A stretch of DNA of 64,000 nucleotides from Betaproteobacteria bacterium (lineage in GTDB: Bacteria; Pseudomonadota; Gammaproteobacteria; Burkholderiales; Usitatibacteraceae), in assembly GCA_016791265.1 (NCBI GenBank), contig JAEUMY010000007.1, positions 186,001 to 250,000 of the forward strand, read 5' to 3'. The notes beneath the pieces were generated by a model. The model was not told the origin of the DNA and ran no database searches. It saw only the letters and a list, made by a program, of their open reading frames with translations. Below, piece after piece: positions 20,095 to 27,162 of the stretch; the stretch's first letter is position 1, and each line of letters opens with the position of its first letter. Position numbers and translations under genes: made by a program.

Positions 20095-20997
20095 ATGACC
20101 GAGCCTCAGCCCCTGGCCCTCCCGACCGCCTTTCTCAACGGCCAGTTCGTGCCCGTGGAGGAGGCGAAGATTTCGCCGTTTGATCGCGGATTCATATTCG
20201 GTGACGGTGTGTACGAAGTCATTCCCTACTACGCCGGCCGGGGGCTGCGCGCCAAGGAACACCTTCAACGTCTGCAGCGCAGCATGGACCTGCTCGATCT
20301 CGCCAATCCGTATCCGGTCGAGGCGTGGGAGCGACACATCGCCGAGCTGCTGAAGAGAAACGGTGGGGGCGATCAGGCGGTATACATCCAGGTCACGCGC
20401 GGCGTGGCCAAGCGCGATTTCGCGCCGCCCAAGGGCCTCACACCCACGGCGTTCATGATGAGCAACGTGCTGGCGCGGCCCTCGCAGGCGCTATACGAGA
20501 AGGGTCTGAACTGCGTCACGCTGGATGACTTCCGCTGGGGCCGCTGCCAGGTGAAGTCCACAGCGCTGCTCGGCGCCGTGCTGCTGAAGCATGAGGCGAC
20601 CCAGATGGGTGCGGATGATTGCGTGCTGTTCCGCGACGGCTATCTCACCGAGTCGTCCGCGAGCAACGTCGCCATCGTGAAGAACGGTGTCATCCTCTGC
20701 CCGCCCAAGGACAACTTCATCCTGCCTGGCATCACCTACGACCTCATGATCGAGCTGGCCCAGCAACACGGCATGCCGCTGGAGATGCGCAAGGTGACTC
20801 GCAAGGAAGTGCTGAATGCCGATGAAATCTGGCTCACGTCATCGACCAAGGAAGTCATCGCGATCACGACGCTCGATGGCAGACCTGTCGGCCATGCCAG
20901 CCACGCGGGCAAGCCGGGTCCGCTTTTCTGGAGAATGTTGGACCATTTCCAGACCTACAAGCAGTCACTGCAACGACTGCCCGCAGCGGCCGAATGA
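20095..20997 (+). CDS. D-amino acid aminotransferase (class IV PLP enzyme)
   Basis: A 300-residue class IV aminotransferase. The fold-type signature is seen in SPFDRGFIFGDGVYEVIPYY near the N-terminus, a Lys that can bind PLP in QVKSTALLGAVLLK, and TESSASNVAIVKNG and EIWLTSSTKEV in the C-terminal half. D-alanine transaminases make D-glutamate or D-alanine for the cell wall; location behind dacA supports this over branched-chain transamination. The stop overlaps the next gene by 4 bases. Confidence 0.88.
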   Translation: MTEPQPLALPTAFLNGQFVPVEEAKISPFDRGFIFGDGVYEVIPYYAGRGLRAKEHLQRLQRSMDLLDLANPYPVEAWERHIAELLKRNGGGDQAVYIQVTRGVAKRDFAPPKGLTPTAFMMSNVLARPSQALYEKGLNCVTLDDFRWGRCQVKSTALLGAVLLKHEATQMGADDCVLFRDGYLTESSASNVAIVKNGVILCPPKDNFILPGITYDLMIELAQQHGMPLEMRKVTRKEVLNADEIWLTSSTKEVIAITTLDGRPVGHASHAGKPGPLFWRMLDHFQTYKQSLQRLPAAAE

Positions 20998-21287
20998 ACG
21001 ATCTGCCACCTTCGGGGGACATGCCCCCGGAAGAGTCCCCCCTCAAATTTCCCACCGACTTCCCCATCAAGATCATGGGCCGGCGCGAGGATGGATTCGT
21101 GCAGACAGTCGTTGATATCGTGTTGAAGCATGCACCGGACTACGACGCCAGCACGGTGGAAATGCGGGCGAGCCGCGAGGCGCGGTATCTCTCTGTCACC
21201 TGCACCATCCGCGCGACGTCGCGTGAGCAGCTGGACAATCTGTACCGGGAGTTGTCGGGACATCCCATGGTGAAGATGGTGCTGTAG
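20994..21287 (+). CDS. YbeD family protein (DUF493)
   Basis: A 97-residue DUF493 protein (core FPTDFPIKIMGRREDGFVQTV and VTCTIRATSREQLDNLYRELSGHPMVKMVL). The family has an ACT-like fold and is usually encoded beside lipB, as here; its biochemical role is not established. The ATG overlaps the aminotransferase stop, so it is co-translated with it. lipB starts 21 bases downstream. Confidence 0.93.
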   Translation: MNDLPPSGDMPPEESPLKFPTDFPIKIMGRREDGFVQTVVDIVLKHAPDYDASTVEMRASREARYLSVTCTIRATSREQLDNLYRELSGHPMVKMVL

Positions 21288-21308
21288 GCAGCAGCACGGT
21301 CAACGGCA

Positions 21309-21929
21309 ATGACCGCTCCGAATATTCGCATCCTCGGCCGCGCAGACTACGAGCCCACCTGGCGCGCCATGCAGGCGTTCAACGCCGAGCGGGACGAGGA
21401 CACCGATGACGAGATCTGGCTGGTCGAGCACCCGCCTGTTTTCACGCTCGGCTTGGCCGGCGACGCTGCTCACGTCCTGAATGCCGGTGACATCCCCGTG
21501 GTGAAAATTGATCGTGGCGGGCAGGTCACGTATCACGGGCCAGGTCAATTGGTGTGCTACTTGCTGCTGGACATTCGTCGGCTGGGTTATGGTGTGAAGT
21601 CGCTAGTGCGTCGCATTGAGGAATCGGTCGTTGCCCTTCTCGGCGAATATTCGTTAGCAGCGCACGCGGAACCGGGCATGCCGGGCGTCTACATCGGAGA
21701 AGGTGCGAATCTCGCCAAGATTTCCGCCGTCGGCCTGCGCGTCTCCCGCCACTGCACCTATCACGGCCTGTCGCTCAATATCGACATGGATCTTGAGCCC
21801 TTCAGCCGCATCAATCCCTGCGGCTACCCCAATCTCAAAGCCACCCAGCTAAGTGCCCTGGGGGTGTCTGATAAAATTTCCGTGGTGGGTGACAAGCTCG
21901 TCGCCCGACTCCAGCAGCATCTCTATTGA
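21309..21929 (+). CDS. lipB: Octanoyl-ACP:protein octanoyltransferase LipB
   Basis: A 206-residue enzyme that transfers octanoate from ACP to lipoyl domains, the first step of lipoate synthesis. Signature blocks are intact: DRGGQVTYHGPGQLVCYLLL, NLAKISAVGLRVSRHCTYHG with the catalytic lysine, and INPCGYPNL with the catalytic cysteine. Two one-mismatch palindromes lie inside, at 21318-21329 (PNIR, codons 4-7) and 21644-21655 (EYS). lipA follows after 9 bases. Confidence 0.96.
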   Translation: MTAPNIRILGRADYEPTWRAMQAFNAERDEDTDDEIWLVEHPPVFTLGLAGDAAHVLNAGDIPVVKIDRGGQVTYHGPGQLVCYLLLDIRRLGYGVKSLVRRIEESVVALLGEYSLAAHAEPGMPGVYIGEGANLAKISAVGLRVSRHCTYHGLSLNIDMDLEPFSRINPCGYPNLKATQLSALGVSDKISVVGDKLVARLQQHLY

Positions 21930-21938
21930 AGGTGTCCC

Positions 21939-22880
21939 GTGGCTGACGCAGGCGTGAAGCAAAAGAGTGCGGACAAGGTTTCGCGCATCCCCGTGAAGGT
22001 CGTTCAGGCCGAACGCCTGAAGAAGCCGGAGTGGATTCGCGTGAAGGCCGCGTCGACCACGACCCGCTTCAACGAGATCAAGCAGATCCTCCGCGACAAC
22101 AAGTTGCACACGGTGTGCGAGGAAGCGTCCTGCCCCAACATCGGCGAATGCTTCGGCAAGGGTACGGCCACGTTCATGATCATGGGCGACCTCTGCACCC
22201 GCCGCTGCCCGTTCTGCGACGTGGGCCATGGCCGGCCGCTGCCGCTGGACCCTGACGAGCCGAAGCATCTGGCCGAAACCATCGCCAAGCTCAAACTGCG
22301 CTACGTCGTCATCACCAGCGTGGACCGCGATGACCTGCGCGATGGCGGCGCCCAGCACTTTGTCGACTGCATCCGCCTCACCCGCGAATATTCGCCTGAG
22401 ACCCAGATTGAAATCCTCACGCCCGATTTCCGTGGCCGCCTCGACCGCGCGCTTGGAATACTCCGCGCCGCGCCGCCGGACGTGATGAACCACAACCTCG
22501 AAACCGTGCCGCGCCTCTACAAGCAGGCCCGCCCCGGTTCTGACTACGCGCACTCGCTGAAGCTGCTGAAGGACTTCAAGGCCGAGCATCCGCATGTGCC
22601 CACCAAGAGCGGCCTCATGGTCGGCCTGGGCGAAACCAACGAGGAGATCCTCGAAGTGATGCGTGATCTTCGCGCCCACGATGTGGACATGCTCACCGTC
22701 GGCCAATACCTGCAGCCCTCGTCACATCACCTGCCCGTGCTGCGCTACGTGCATCCGGACGAGTTCAAGATGTTCGAGGAAGAAGGCCTGAAGATGGGCT
22801 TCGTGCATGCGGCCTGCGGGCCGATGGTCAGGTCGTCGTATCACGCGGACCAGATGGCGCATGAGGCGGGGTTTGCCTAG
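21939..22880 (+). CDS. lipA: Lipoyl synthase LipA
   Basis: A 313-residue radical-SAM enzyme that inserts two sulfurs into the octanoyl chain. The auxiliary cluster is bound by [12 protein letters not shown] and the radical-SAM cluster by CTRRCPFC. It starts with GTG at 21939, chosen because this places the usual basic N-terminal extension and lies 9 bases behind lipB. A palindrome at 22384-22395 encodes REYS in a surface-type segment. The last base of the stop codon is the first base of the hicA GTG. Confidence 0.97.
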   Translation: MADAGVKQKSADKVSRIPVKVVQAERLKKPEWIRVKAASTTTRFNEIKQILRDNKLHTVCEEASCPNIGECFGKGTATFMIMGDLCTRRCPFCDVGHGRPLPLDPDEPKHLAETIAKLKLRYVVITSVDRDDLRDGGAQHFVDCIRLTREYSPETQIEILTPDFRGRLDRALGILRAAPPDVMNHNLETVPRLYKQARPGSDYAHSLKLLKDFKAEHPHVPTKSGLMVGLGETNEEILEVMRDLRAHDVDMLTVGQYLQPSSHHLPVLRYVHPDEFKMFEEEGLKMGFVHAACGPMVRSSYHADQMAHEAGFA

Positions 22881-23128
22881 TGGGCAGCCTCGAATCCGTC
22901 ATCGAGAAGCTGCTGCGTGGGTCTTCCGATCAGAACTTCGACTTTGAAGATTTGCGCCGAGTGTTGAAATCAATGGGATTTGCCGAACGCATCAAGGGCG
23001 GGAATCATATTTTCAGCAAGGACGGCGTTGTCGAGATTCTCAATCTCCAGCCCCTTGGCAGCAAGGCAAAGTCCTATCAGGTGAAGCAGGTTCGCAACCT
23101 GATCGTGAAATACAAACTGGCAGGCTGA
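22880..23128 (+). CDS. hicA: HicA-type mRNA interferase toxin
   Basis: An 82-residue protein of the HicA family, double-stranded-RNA-binding-like toxins that cleave mRNA. The core is visible: LRRVLKSMGFAERIKGGNHIFSKDG with the conserved histidine, and the C-terminal YQVKQVRNLIVKYKL. It starts with GTG overlapping the lipA stop by one base. The hicB partner follows 4 bases later. At 82 residues it is slightly longer than minimal HicA (about 60), because of an N-terminal extension. Confidence 0.85.
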   Translation: MGSLESVIEKLLRGSSDQNFDFEDLRRVLKSMGFAERIKGGNHIFSKDGVVEILNLQPLGSKAKSYQVKQVRNLIVKYKLAG

Positions 23129-23132
23129 CGAA

Positions 23133-23360
23133 GTGAGCGAGGCATCCATGCAAAGTCGATACGAATTGGTCATTTACTGGAGCAAAGACGACGAGAGCTT
23201 TATCGTCGAAGTTCCAGAGTTGCCGGGCTGCATGGCAGATGGCGCGAGCTATCAAGAGGCAGTGACCAACGCTGAGCAAGTCATCAGCGAATGGATCGAA
23301 ACAGCCGTCGCCCTGGGTCGCCCTGTCCCGGAGCCAGCTGGGAAATTGATGTACGCATAG
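23133..23360 (+). CDS. hicB: HicB-type antitoxin (short form)
   Basis: The product of about 75 residues has the HicB N-terminal domain (YELVIYWSKDDESFIVEVPELPGCMADG and SYQEAVTNAEQVISEWIETA). It lacks the C-terminal DNA-binding domain of longer HicB proteins, so autoregulation by this protein is uncertain. The start may be GTG 23133 or ATG 23148; the latter gives the more usual N-terminus. It pairs with the toxin gene immediately upstream. Confidence 0.85.
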   Translation: MSEASMQSRYELVIYWSKDDESFIVEVPELPGCMADGASYQEAVTNAEQVISEWIETAVALGRPVPEPAGKLMYA

Positions 23361-23367
23361 GGCTGTT

Positions 23368-23379
23368 GCGAATATTCGC
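23368..23379. repeat. GCGAATATTCGC palindrome, hicB/ada intergenic
   Basis: A perfect copy extended to a 16-bp palindrome (TTGCGAATATTCGCAA). It lies 8 bases after the hicB stop codon and about 75 bases before ada. Confidence 0.9.
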
Positions 23380-23453
23380 AATGAAGACTCTCGGAGGAAT
23401 TTGACCGCAAGCCCCGGAGTGTCCCCGCAGTTTTCCCGCATTAAGGTGTCACC

Positions 23454-24563
23454 ATGCCAACTCGCCCCAAGGTGCGCACCATGTCCCGCAAACCCAATCC
23501 AGCCGTCACTGCCGCCGCCATCGAAGCCGACCCACGCTGGGCGCAGCTGTTGGCGCGCTCGACCGAAGCGGACGGCACGTTCTTTTACTCCGTTGCCACC
23601 ACCGGCATCGTGTGTCGGCCGGCGTGTCCGTCGCGCCACCCGAAGCCTGAGAATGTGCGCTTTCACGCCACACTGGACGAAGCCGTGCGTCTGGGATTCC
23701 GCCCGTGCAAGCGATGCAAACCGCATGCGGTCTCGCATGCGGCGCAACTGGCCGACAAGATCGCCAGAGCCTGCCGGCTGATCGAACAGGCCGAGACACC
23801 GCCGACGCTGGCCGAGCTGGCTGAAGCAGCGGGACTCAGCACCTTTCATTTCCATCGCCAGTTCAAGGCCGTCACCGGCGTGACACCCAAGGCGTATGCC
23901 GAGGCACATCGGGGCAATCGGTTGCGGGCAGCGCTGGGCACGTCCAGGCGCGTCACTGATGCCATTTACGATGCCGGCTTCAACGCACCCAGCCGCGCCT
24001 ATGAGAAATCCAACGCCACGCTGGGGATGACGCCTTCGCGTTTCAAGCAGGGCGGCGCCAACGCGAATATTCGCTTCGCCATCGGGCAGTGCTCGCTTGG
24101 CGCCATTCTTGTGGCGCAGAGCGACAAGGGCATCTGCGCCATCCTCATCGACGATGACCCGGAAGCATTGGTGCAAGACCTGCAGCATCGCTTTCCGCGC
24201 GCCAACCTCATCGGCGGTGACAAGGCGTTCGAGAAACTGGTCGCGCAAGTGGTTGGCTTCGTGGAGTCACCCAGACAAGGCTTGGCGCTGCCGCTGGACA
24301 TTCGCGGAACGGCGTTTCAGCAGAAGGTTTGGAAGGCGCTGACCCGCATTCCCGCAGGCCGCACGCTGTCGTACTCGGAACTTGCACAGAAGATCGGCGA
24401 ACCCGCCGCCGTGCGTGCCGTGGCCGGCGCCTGTGCCGCCAACAAGATTGCTGTCGCCATTCCCTGCCATCGCGTGGTGCGCCAGGATGGCGGGCTCTCG
24501 GGCTATCGCTGGGGCATCGAGCGCAAGGCCGCGCTGCTCAAGAAGGAAGCAAAAGCATCGTGA
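23454..24563 (+). CDS. ada: Bifunctional Ada: adaptive-response regulator and O6-methylguanine-DNA methyltransferase
   Basis: The 369-residue protein has the full Ada layout. An N-terminal zinc domain has cysteines in GIVCRPACPSRH and FRPCKRC; an AraC-type helix-turn-helix follows (LAELAEAAGLSTFHFHRQFK). The C-terminal methyltransferase has the acceptor cysteine in AIPCHRVVRQDG. It repairs alkylated DNA and activates the adaptive response. Two start codons, 23454 and 23481, are each preceded by an almost identical AAGGTG..CACC stretch; 23454 is used. A palindrome at 24063-24074 encodes ANIR between the regulatory and repair halves. alkB is downstream. Confidence 0.95.
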   Translation: MPTRPKVRTMSRKPNPAVTAAAIEADPRWAQLLARSTEADGTFFYSVATTGIVCRPACPSRHPKPENVRFHATLDEAVRLGFRPCKRCKPHAVSHAAQLADKIARACRLIEQAETPPTLAELAEAAGLSTFHFHRQFKAVTGVTPKAYAEAHRGNRLRAALGTSRRVTDAIYDAGFNAPSRAYEKSNATLGMTPSRFKQGGANANIRFAIGQCSLGAILVAQSDKGICAILIDDDPEALVQDLQHRFPRANLIGGDKAFEKLVAQVVGFVESPRQGLALPLDIRGTAFQQKVWKALTRIPAGRTLSYSELAQKIGEPAAVRAVAGACAANKIAVAIPCHRVVRQDGGLSGYRWGIERKAALLKKEAKAS

Positions 24564-24590
24564 CCCGCGCCACCCATTCGAAGTACAGCC

Positions 24591-24685
24591 TCCCTCTCCC
24601 CTTGTGGGAGAGGGCCGGGGAGAGGGGGGACATCGCCACGACCGCTACCCTCTCCCCTACCCCTCTCTCATCAAGGGAGAGGGGT
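24591..24685. repeat. Inverted CCCTCTCC repeat between ada and alkB
   Basis: Two hairpin-forming units lie head to head: CCCTCTCCCCTTGTGGGAGAGGG on the left (written here as arms CCCTCTCC and GGGAGAGGG around TTGT) and CCCCTCTC with GAGAGGGG on the right. They are near inverted copies of each other. This resembles intergenic repeats common in proteobacteria. It separates ada from the likely alkB start. Confidence 0.7.
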
Positions 24686-24688
24686 TCA

Positions 24689-25339
24689 GTGCATGCTGTG
24701 CCCATACCATCGATTGAGAGCGGTACGGGCCGTCTGAACATTGCGAATGGCGCCGCCGTGCTGCATGGCTTCGCGCTGGACGATGCGTCTGCGCTGCTCG
24801 AAGCCGTCGAAGCAGTGCGCGTGGCCGCACCCTTCCGCCATCTCGTCACCCCCGGCGGCCACACCATGAGTGTCGCCATGACCAACTGCGGCTCTCTCGG
24901 CTGGGTGTCCGACCGCAAAGGCTATCGCTACGCGCCGCTCGACCCCGAGAGCGGCAAGCCCTGGCCTGCACTGCCGCGAATATTCGAAACACTCGCCGAG
25001 CGCGCCGCAGCTGAACTGGGTTTCTCTGGCTATCGGCCGGAGTGCTGTCTCATCAACCACTATCTGCCCGGCACACGGCTCTCGCTGCACCAGGATCGCG
25101 ACGAGAAGGACGGCGTGGCGCCCATCGTGTCAGTGTCACTGGGTTTACCTGCGACGTTCCTGTGGGGAGGCTTCGAACGTAGCGACAAGACAACGCGCAT
25201 CCCGCTTTCGCATGGCGATGTCGTGGTGTGGGGCGGGCCGTCGCGCATGCGCTTTCATGGCGTGGCGCCGGTGAGGGATGGCGAGCATCCGGCGACGGGG
25301 AGATGCCGGATCAATCTGACGTTCAGGAAGGTGATGTAG
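24689..25339 (+). CDS. alkB: Alpha-ketoglutarate-dependent dioxygenase AlkB
   Basis: An enzyme that oxidatively removes methyl groups from 1-methyladenine and 3-methylcytosine. The iron ligands and cosubstrate residues are visible: LHQDRDE (HxD), RFHGVAPV (second His) and RINLTFR. WGG and NHYLPGTRLS also match. No ATG is available near the family's N-terminus, so GTG 24689 (216 residues, the length of E. coli AlkB) or GTG 24698 is the likely start; the frame extends upstream inside ada. A one-mismatch palindrome at 24976-24987 encodes RIFE. Adjacent ada makes an alkylation-repair pair. Confidence 0.92.
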   Translation: MHAVPIPSIESGTGRLNIANGAAVLHGFALDDASALLEAVEAVRVAAPFRHLVTPGGHTMSVAMTNCGSLGWVSDRKGYRYAPLDPESGKPWPALPRIFETLAERAAAELGFSGYRPECCLINHYLPGTRLSLHQDRDEKDGVAPIVSVSLGLPATFLWGGFERSDKTTRIPLSHGDVVVWGGPSRMRFHGVAPVRDGEHPATGRCRINLTFRKVM

Positions 25340-25346
25340 CTCTACT

Positions 25347-25358
25347 GCGAATATTCGC
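25347..25358. repeat. GCGAATATTCGC palindrome after alkB
   Basis: A perfect copy, symmetric over 14 bp, in the 24-base gap between the convergent alkB and the unknown gene at 25364. It starts 8 bases after the alkB stop codon. Confidence 0.9.
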
Positions 25359-25363
25359 AATGT

Positions 25364-25933
25364 TCAACAGCCCGCCACCAAGGCCAGCGCCTCTTCATAA
25401 GGACCGCCAAAGTCCACGCGGGTAATTTCAGTCAGTCGATACTGAGTCACCTCTTGCTCCCAAGTCGCGTCAGGCGTTACCTCAAGCAGTGAAGCCGCTC
25501 GTCCAGTGACTTCAACGAGCCTGCCAATGTTGCAAACATCGGGATCAGCAATCTCCCGATGAATGGTCACAAGAGGAAAGCGCTTTCCGACACTCGCCAA
25601 CAGCGCCTGAGTAGACTCAATACTGATCTGGGGGAGCCGTGGACGCTTCGGGCTTCGCTTGCGCAGTACCGCATGATAGAACGAGGCATGGGGCGAAGGA
25701 ACAGAAACGGTTGCAATGTCCTGAATTCGAAAAGCCTGAAATCCCGAGTAAAAGATTGCATCGTCGACCACTAGGAGAACCACCCAGTGCTCATTACTGG
25801 CAACAACATACCCAGTAGCAAATCCGGGTTCAACCTTTCGTGTGATGCGAGCAATTGATCGACCTGCAATTGCCAGGGTGAGACTTTCGGAGATTTGTTT
25901 GCGGTTCACTTCAGTATCCAATTGAAGATGCAA
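25364..25933 (-). CDS. Hypothetical protein, unrecognised
   Basis: A soluble protein of about 189 residues with no signal peptide or membrane helix. It is rich in beta-type stretches (WVVLLVVDDAIFYSGFQAFRI). I do not recognise it. The frame opens with TTG at 25969 inside the repeat element, but TTG 25933 is better placed: GAGGGG, the arm of the element read on the minus strand, lies 7 bases upstream as a ribosome-binding site. Base composition is lower in GC than the flanking genes and codon use is less biased, which hints at recent acquisition. Confidence 0.6.
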   Translation of the reverse strand: MHLQLDTEVNRKQISESLTLAIAGRSIARITRKVEPGFATGYVVASNEHWVVLLVVDDAIFYSGFQAFRIQDIATVSVPSPHASFYHAVLRKRSPKRPRLPQISIESTQALLASVGKRFPLVTIHREIADPDVCNIGRLVEVTGRAASLLEVTPDATWEQEVTQYRLTEITRVDFGGPYEEALALVAGC

Positions 25934-25935
25934 AT

Positions 25936-26059
25936 TAGAACCCCTCGATAAGCGTAGCGAGCGGTTCAAGCTGGCAATGAGAAGCGCAGCCGTATGCCTT
26001 ATACGGCGAGCATCGCAATTGACGGATTGGACCGCGCAGTAGCTTTGCGAGGGGTTCTA
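25936..26059 (+). repeat. Quasi-palindromic structured element, copy 2
   Basis: Outer arms TAGAACCCCTCG (25936-25947) and CGAGGGGTTCTA (26048-26059) are perfectly complementary but differ in sequence from those of copy 1. The central hairpin GCCGTAT/ATACGGC (25989-25995 with 26001-26007) carries a compensated T-A to C-G change relative to copy 1. Shared blocks are CAAGCTGGCAATGA (25967-25980), AAGCGCAG and AGCATCGC. The right arm contains the stop codon of the LysR gene; the left arm supplies the likely ribosome-binding site of the next minus-strand gene. Confidence 0.75.
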
Positions 26060-26959
26060 TTCCCAGTACGGCGGATCGCCGAAAGTCCGCTTCAAGAAGT
26101 CGATAAACAACCTCACCTTCGCCGGCAAAAACCTGCGCTCCGCATACACCGCATAGATGTTGTTCCCCGGTGACGAGTACTCATCCAGCACCGACACCAG
26201 CCGGCCTTTCTTGATCTCCTCGCTCACCTCCCACGCGCTCCGCCACGCCAGTCCATGCCCGGCGAGTGCCCAGCGGGTGAGCACTTCGCCATCGTTGCAG
26301 TGCAGATTGCCGCCGACCTTGACGCTGACGGGCTTGCCTTTCTCCGCGAAGTTCCAGTGGTCGGAGAGGCCATCCTCGGTCGACGTGACAAGACAGTTGT
26401 GCCGGGTCAGGTCTTCCAGTGCCTTGGGTTTGCCCGCGCGTTTGATGTAGCTGGGCGCGCCACACACCAGACGGTGGTTGCGTGCGAGCTTGGCGGCATG
26501 CAAGTCCACGCTCTTCAAATCGGCGATGCGGATGGCGAGATCGACGCGCTCGTTCTTGAGGTCGACCAGGCGCTCGGACAGATGCAGCGTGACGGTGAGG
26601 TCCGGATTCTCCGCGATGAACGCGGGCAGGTGTGGCGCAATGTGGCGCCGGCCAAACGCGGTGGGCGCGGTGACGATGAGCCGGCCGGTGGCGCCCTTGG
26701 TGCCGACGGTCAGCTGCTCCTCCGCCGCGCGCAGTTCATTGAGGATGCGCTGGCAATCATCCAGGAACGCCGTGCCTTCCGGCGTTAGCGTGACCTTGCG
26801 CGTGGAACGCTTGAAGAGCTTCACGCCCAGCCGCTCTTCCAGCTGGTCGATGCGGCGCCCCACCATTGCCGGCGTGACGCCTTCAGACCGCGCGGTGGAC
26901 GAGAAGCTGCCGCGGCTCGCGACGTCCACGAACGTGGTCAGTTCCTTGAATTTGTCCAT
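26057..26959 (-). CDS. LysR family transcriptional regulator
   Basis: A 300-residue LysR-type regulator: an N-terminal winged helix-turn-helix (FVDVASRGSFSSTARSEGVTPAMVGRRI) and a substrate-binding domain (GRLIVTAPTAFGRRHIAPHLP, VCGAPSYIKRAG). The ATG at 26959 gives the standard N-terminus MDKFKELTTFV; the frame continues 12 codons upstream without support. It is divergent from aceB, which suggests but does not prove that it controls malate synthase. Members with this N-terminus (CrgA/DmlR group) act on diverse targets. Confidence 0.93.
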   Translation of the reverse strand: MDKFKELTTFVDVASRGSFSSTARSEGVTPAMVGRRIDQLEERLGVKLFKRSTRKVTLTPEGTAFLDDCQRILNELRAAEEQLTVGTKGATGRLIVTAPTAFGRRHIAPHLPAFIAENPDLTVTLHLSERLVDLKNERVDLAIRIADLKSVDLHAAKLARNHRLVCGAPSYIKRAGKPKALEDLTRHNCLVTSTEDGLSDHWNFAEKGKPVSVKVGGNLHCNDGEVLTRWALAGHGLAWRSAWEVSEEIKKGRLVSVLDEYSSPGNNIYAVYAERRFLPAKVRLFIDFLKRTFGDPPYWE

Positions 26960-26968
26960 TCTTTTTCC

Positions 26969-27044
26969 AGGCGATAGGGAATAGGGGACAGGCAATAGCG
27001 CAGGCCGGGGCGCGGGGTTCGCTATCGCCTATCCCCTATCGCCT
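26969..27044. repeat. Inverted GGCGATAGGG repeat between lysR and aceB
   Basis: A left arm at 26969-27000 (AGGCGATAGGGAATAGGGGA and following) is nearly complementary to 27020-27044 (CGCTATCGCCTATCCCCTAT and following). The unit itself is a short direct repeat of ATCGCC-TATCCCC. It lies directly upstream of the LysR start codon and could form a hairpin in that leader. Confidence 0.7.
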
Positions 27045-27093
27045 ACCCCCTGCTTGATACAGAAAGTATAAGCCGCCCTATTGAAGGCCCGCT

Positions 27094-27109
27094 ATTGCAG
27101 TGCAGCAAT
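27094..27109. promoter_or_regulatory. Candidate LysR-type operator upstream of aceB
   Basis: ATTGCAGTGCAGCAAT is an interrupted dyad (TTGC, 6 bases, GCAA) that contains the T-N11-A pattern of LysR binding sites. It lies between the divergent lysR and aceB genes, 54 bases before the aceB start. The match is by eye and such dyads are not rare. Confidence 0.35.
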
Positions 27110-27162
27110 GTCCCCTACACTCGACGGAAATCACCCGCTTACCGCTTCCGGAGTCGCATCAC

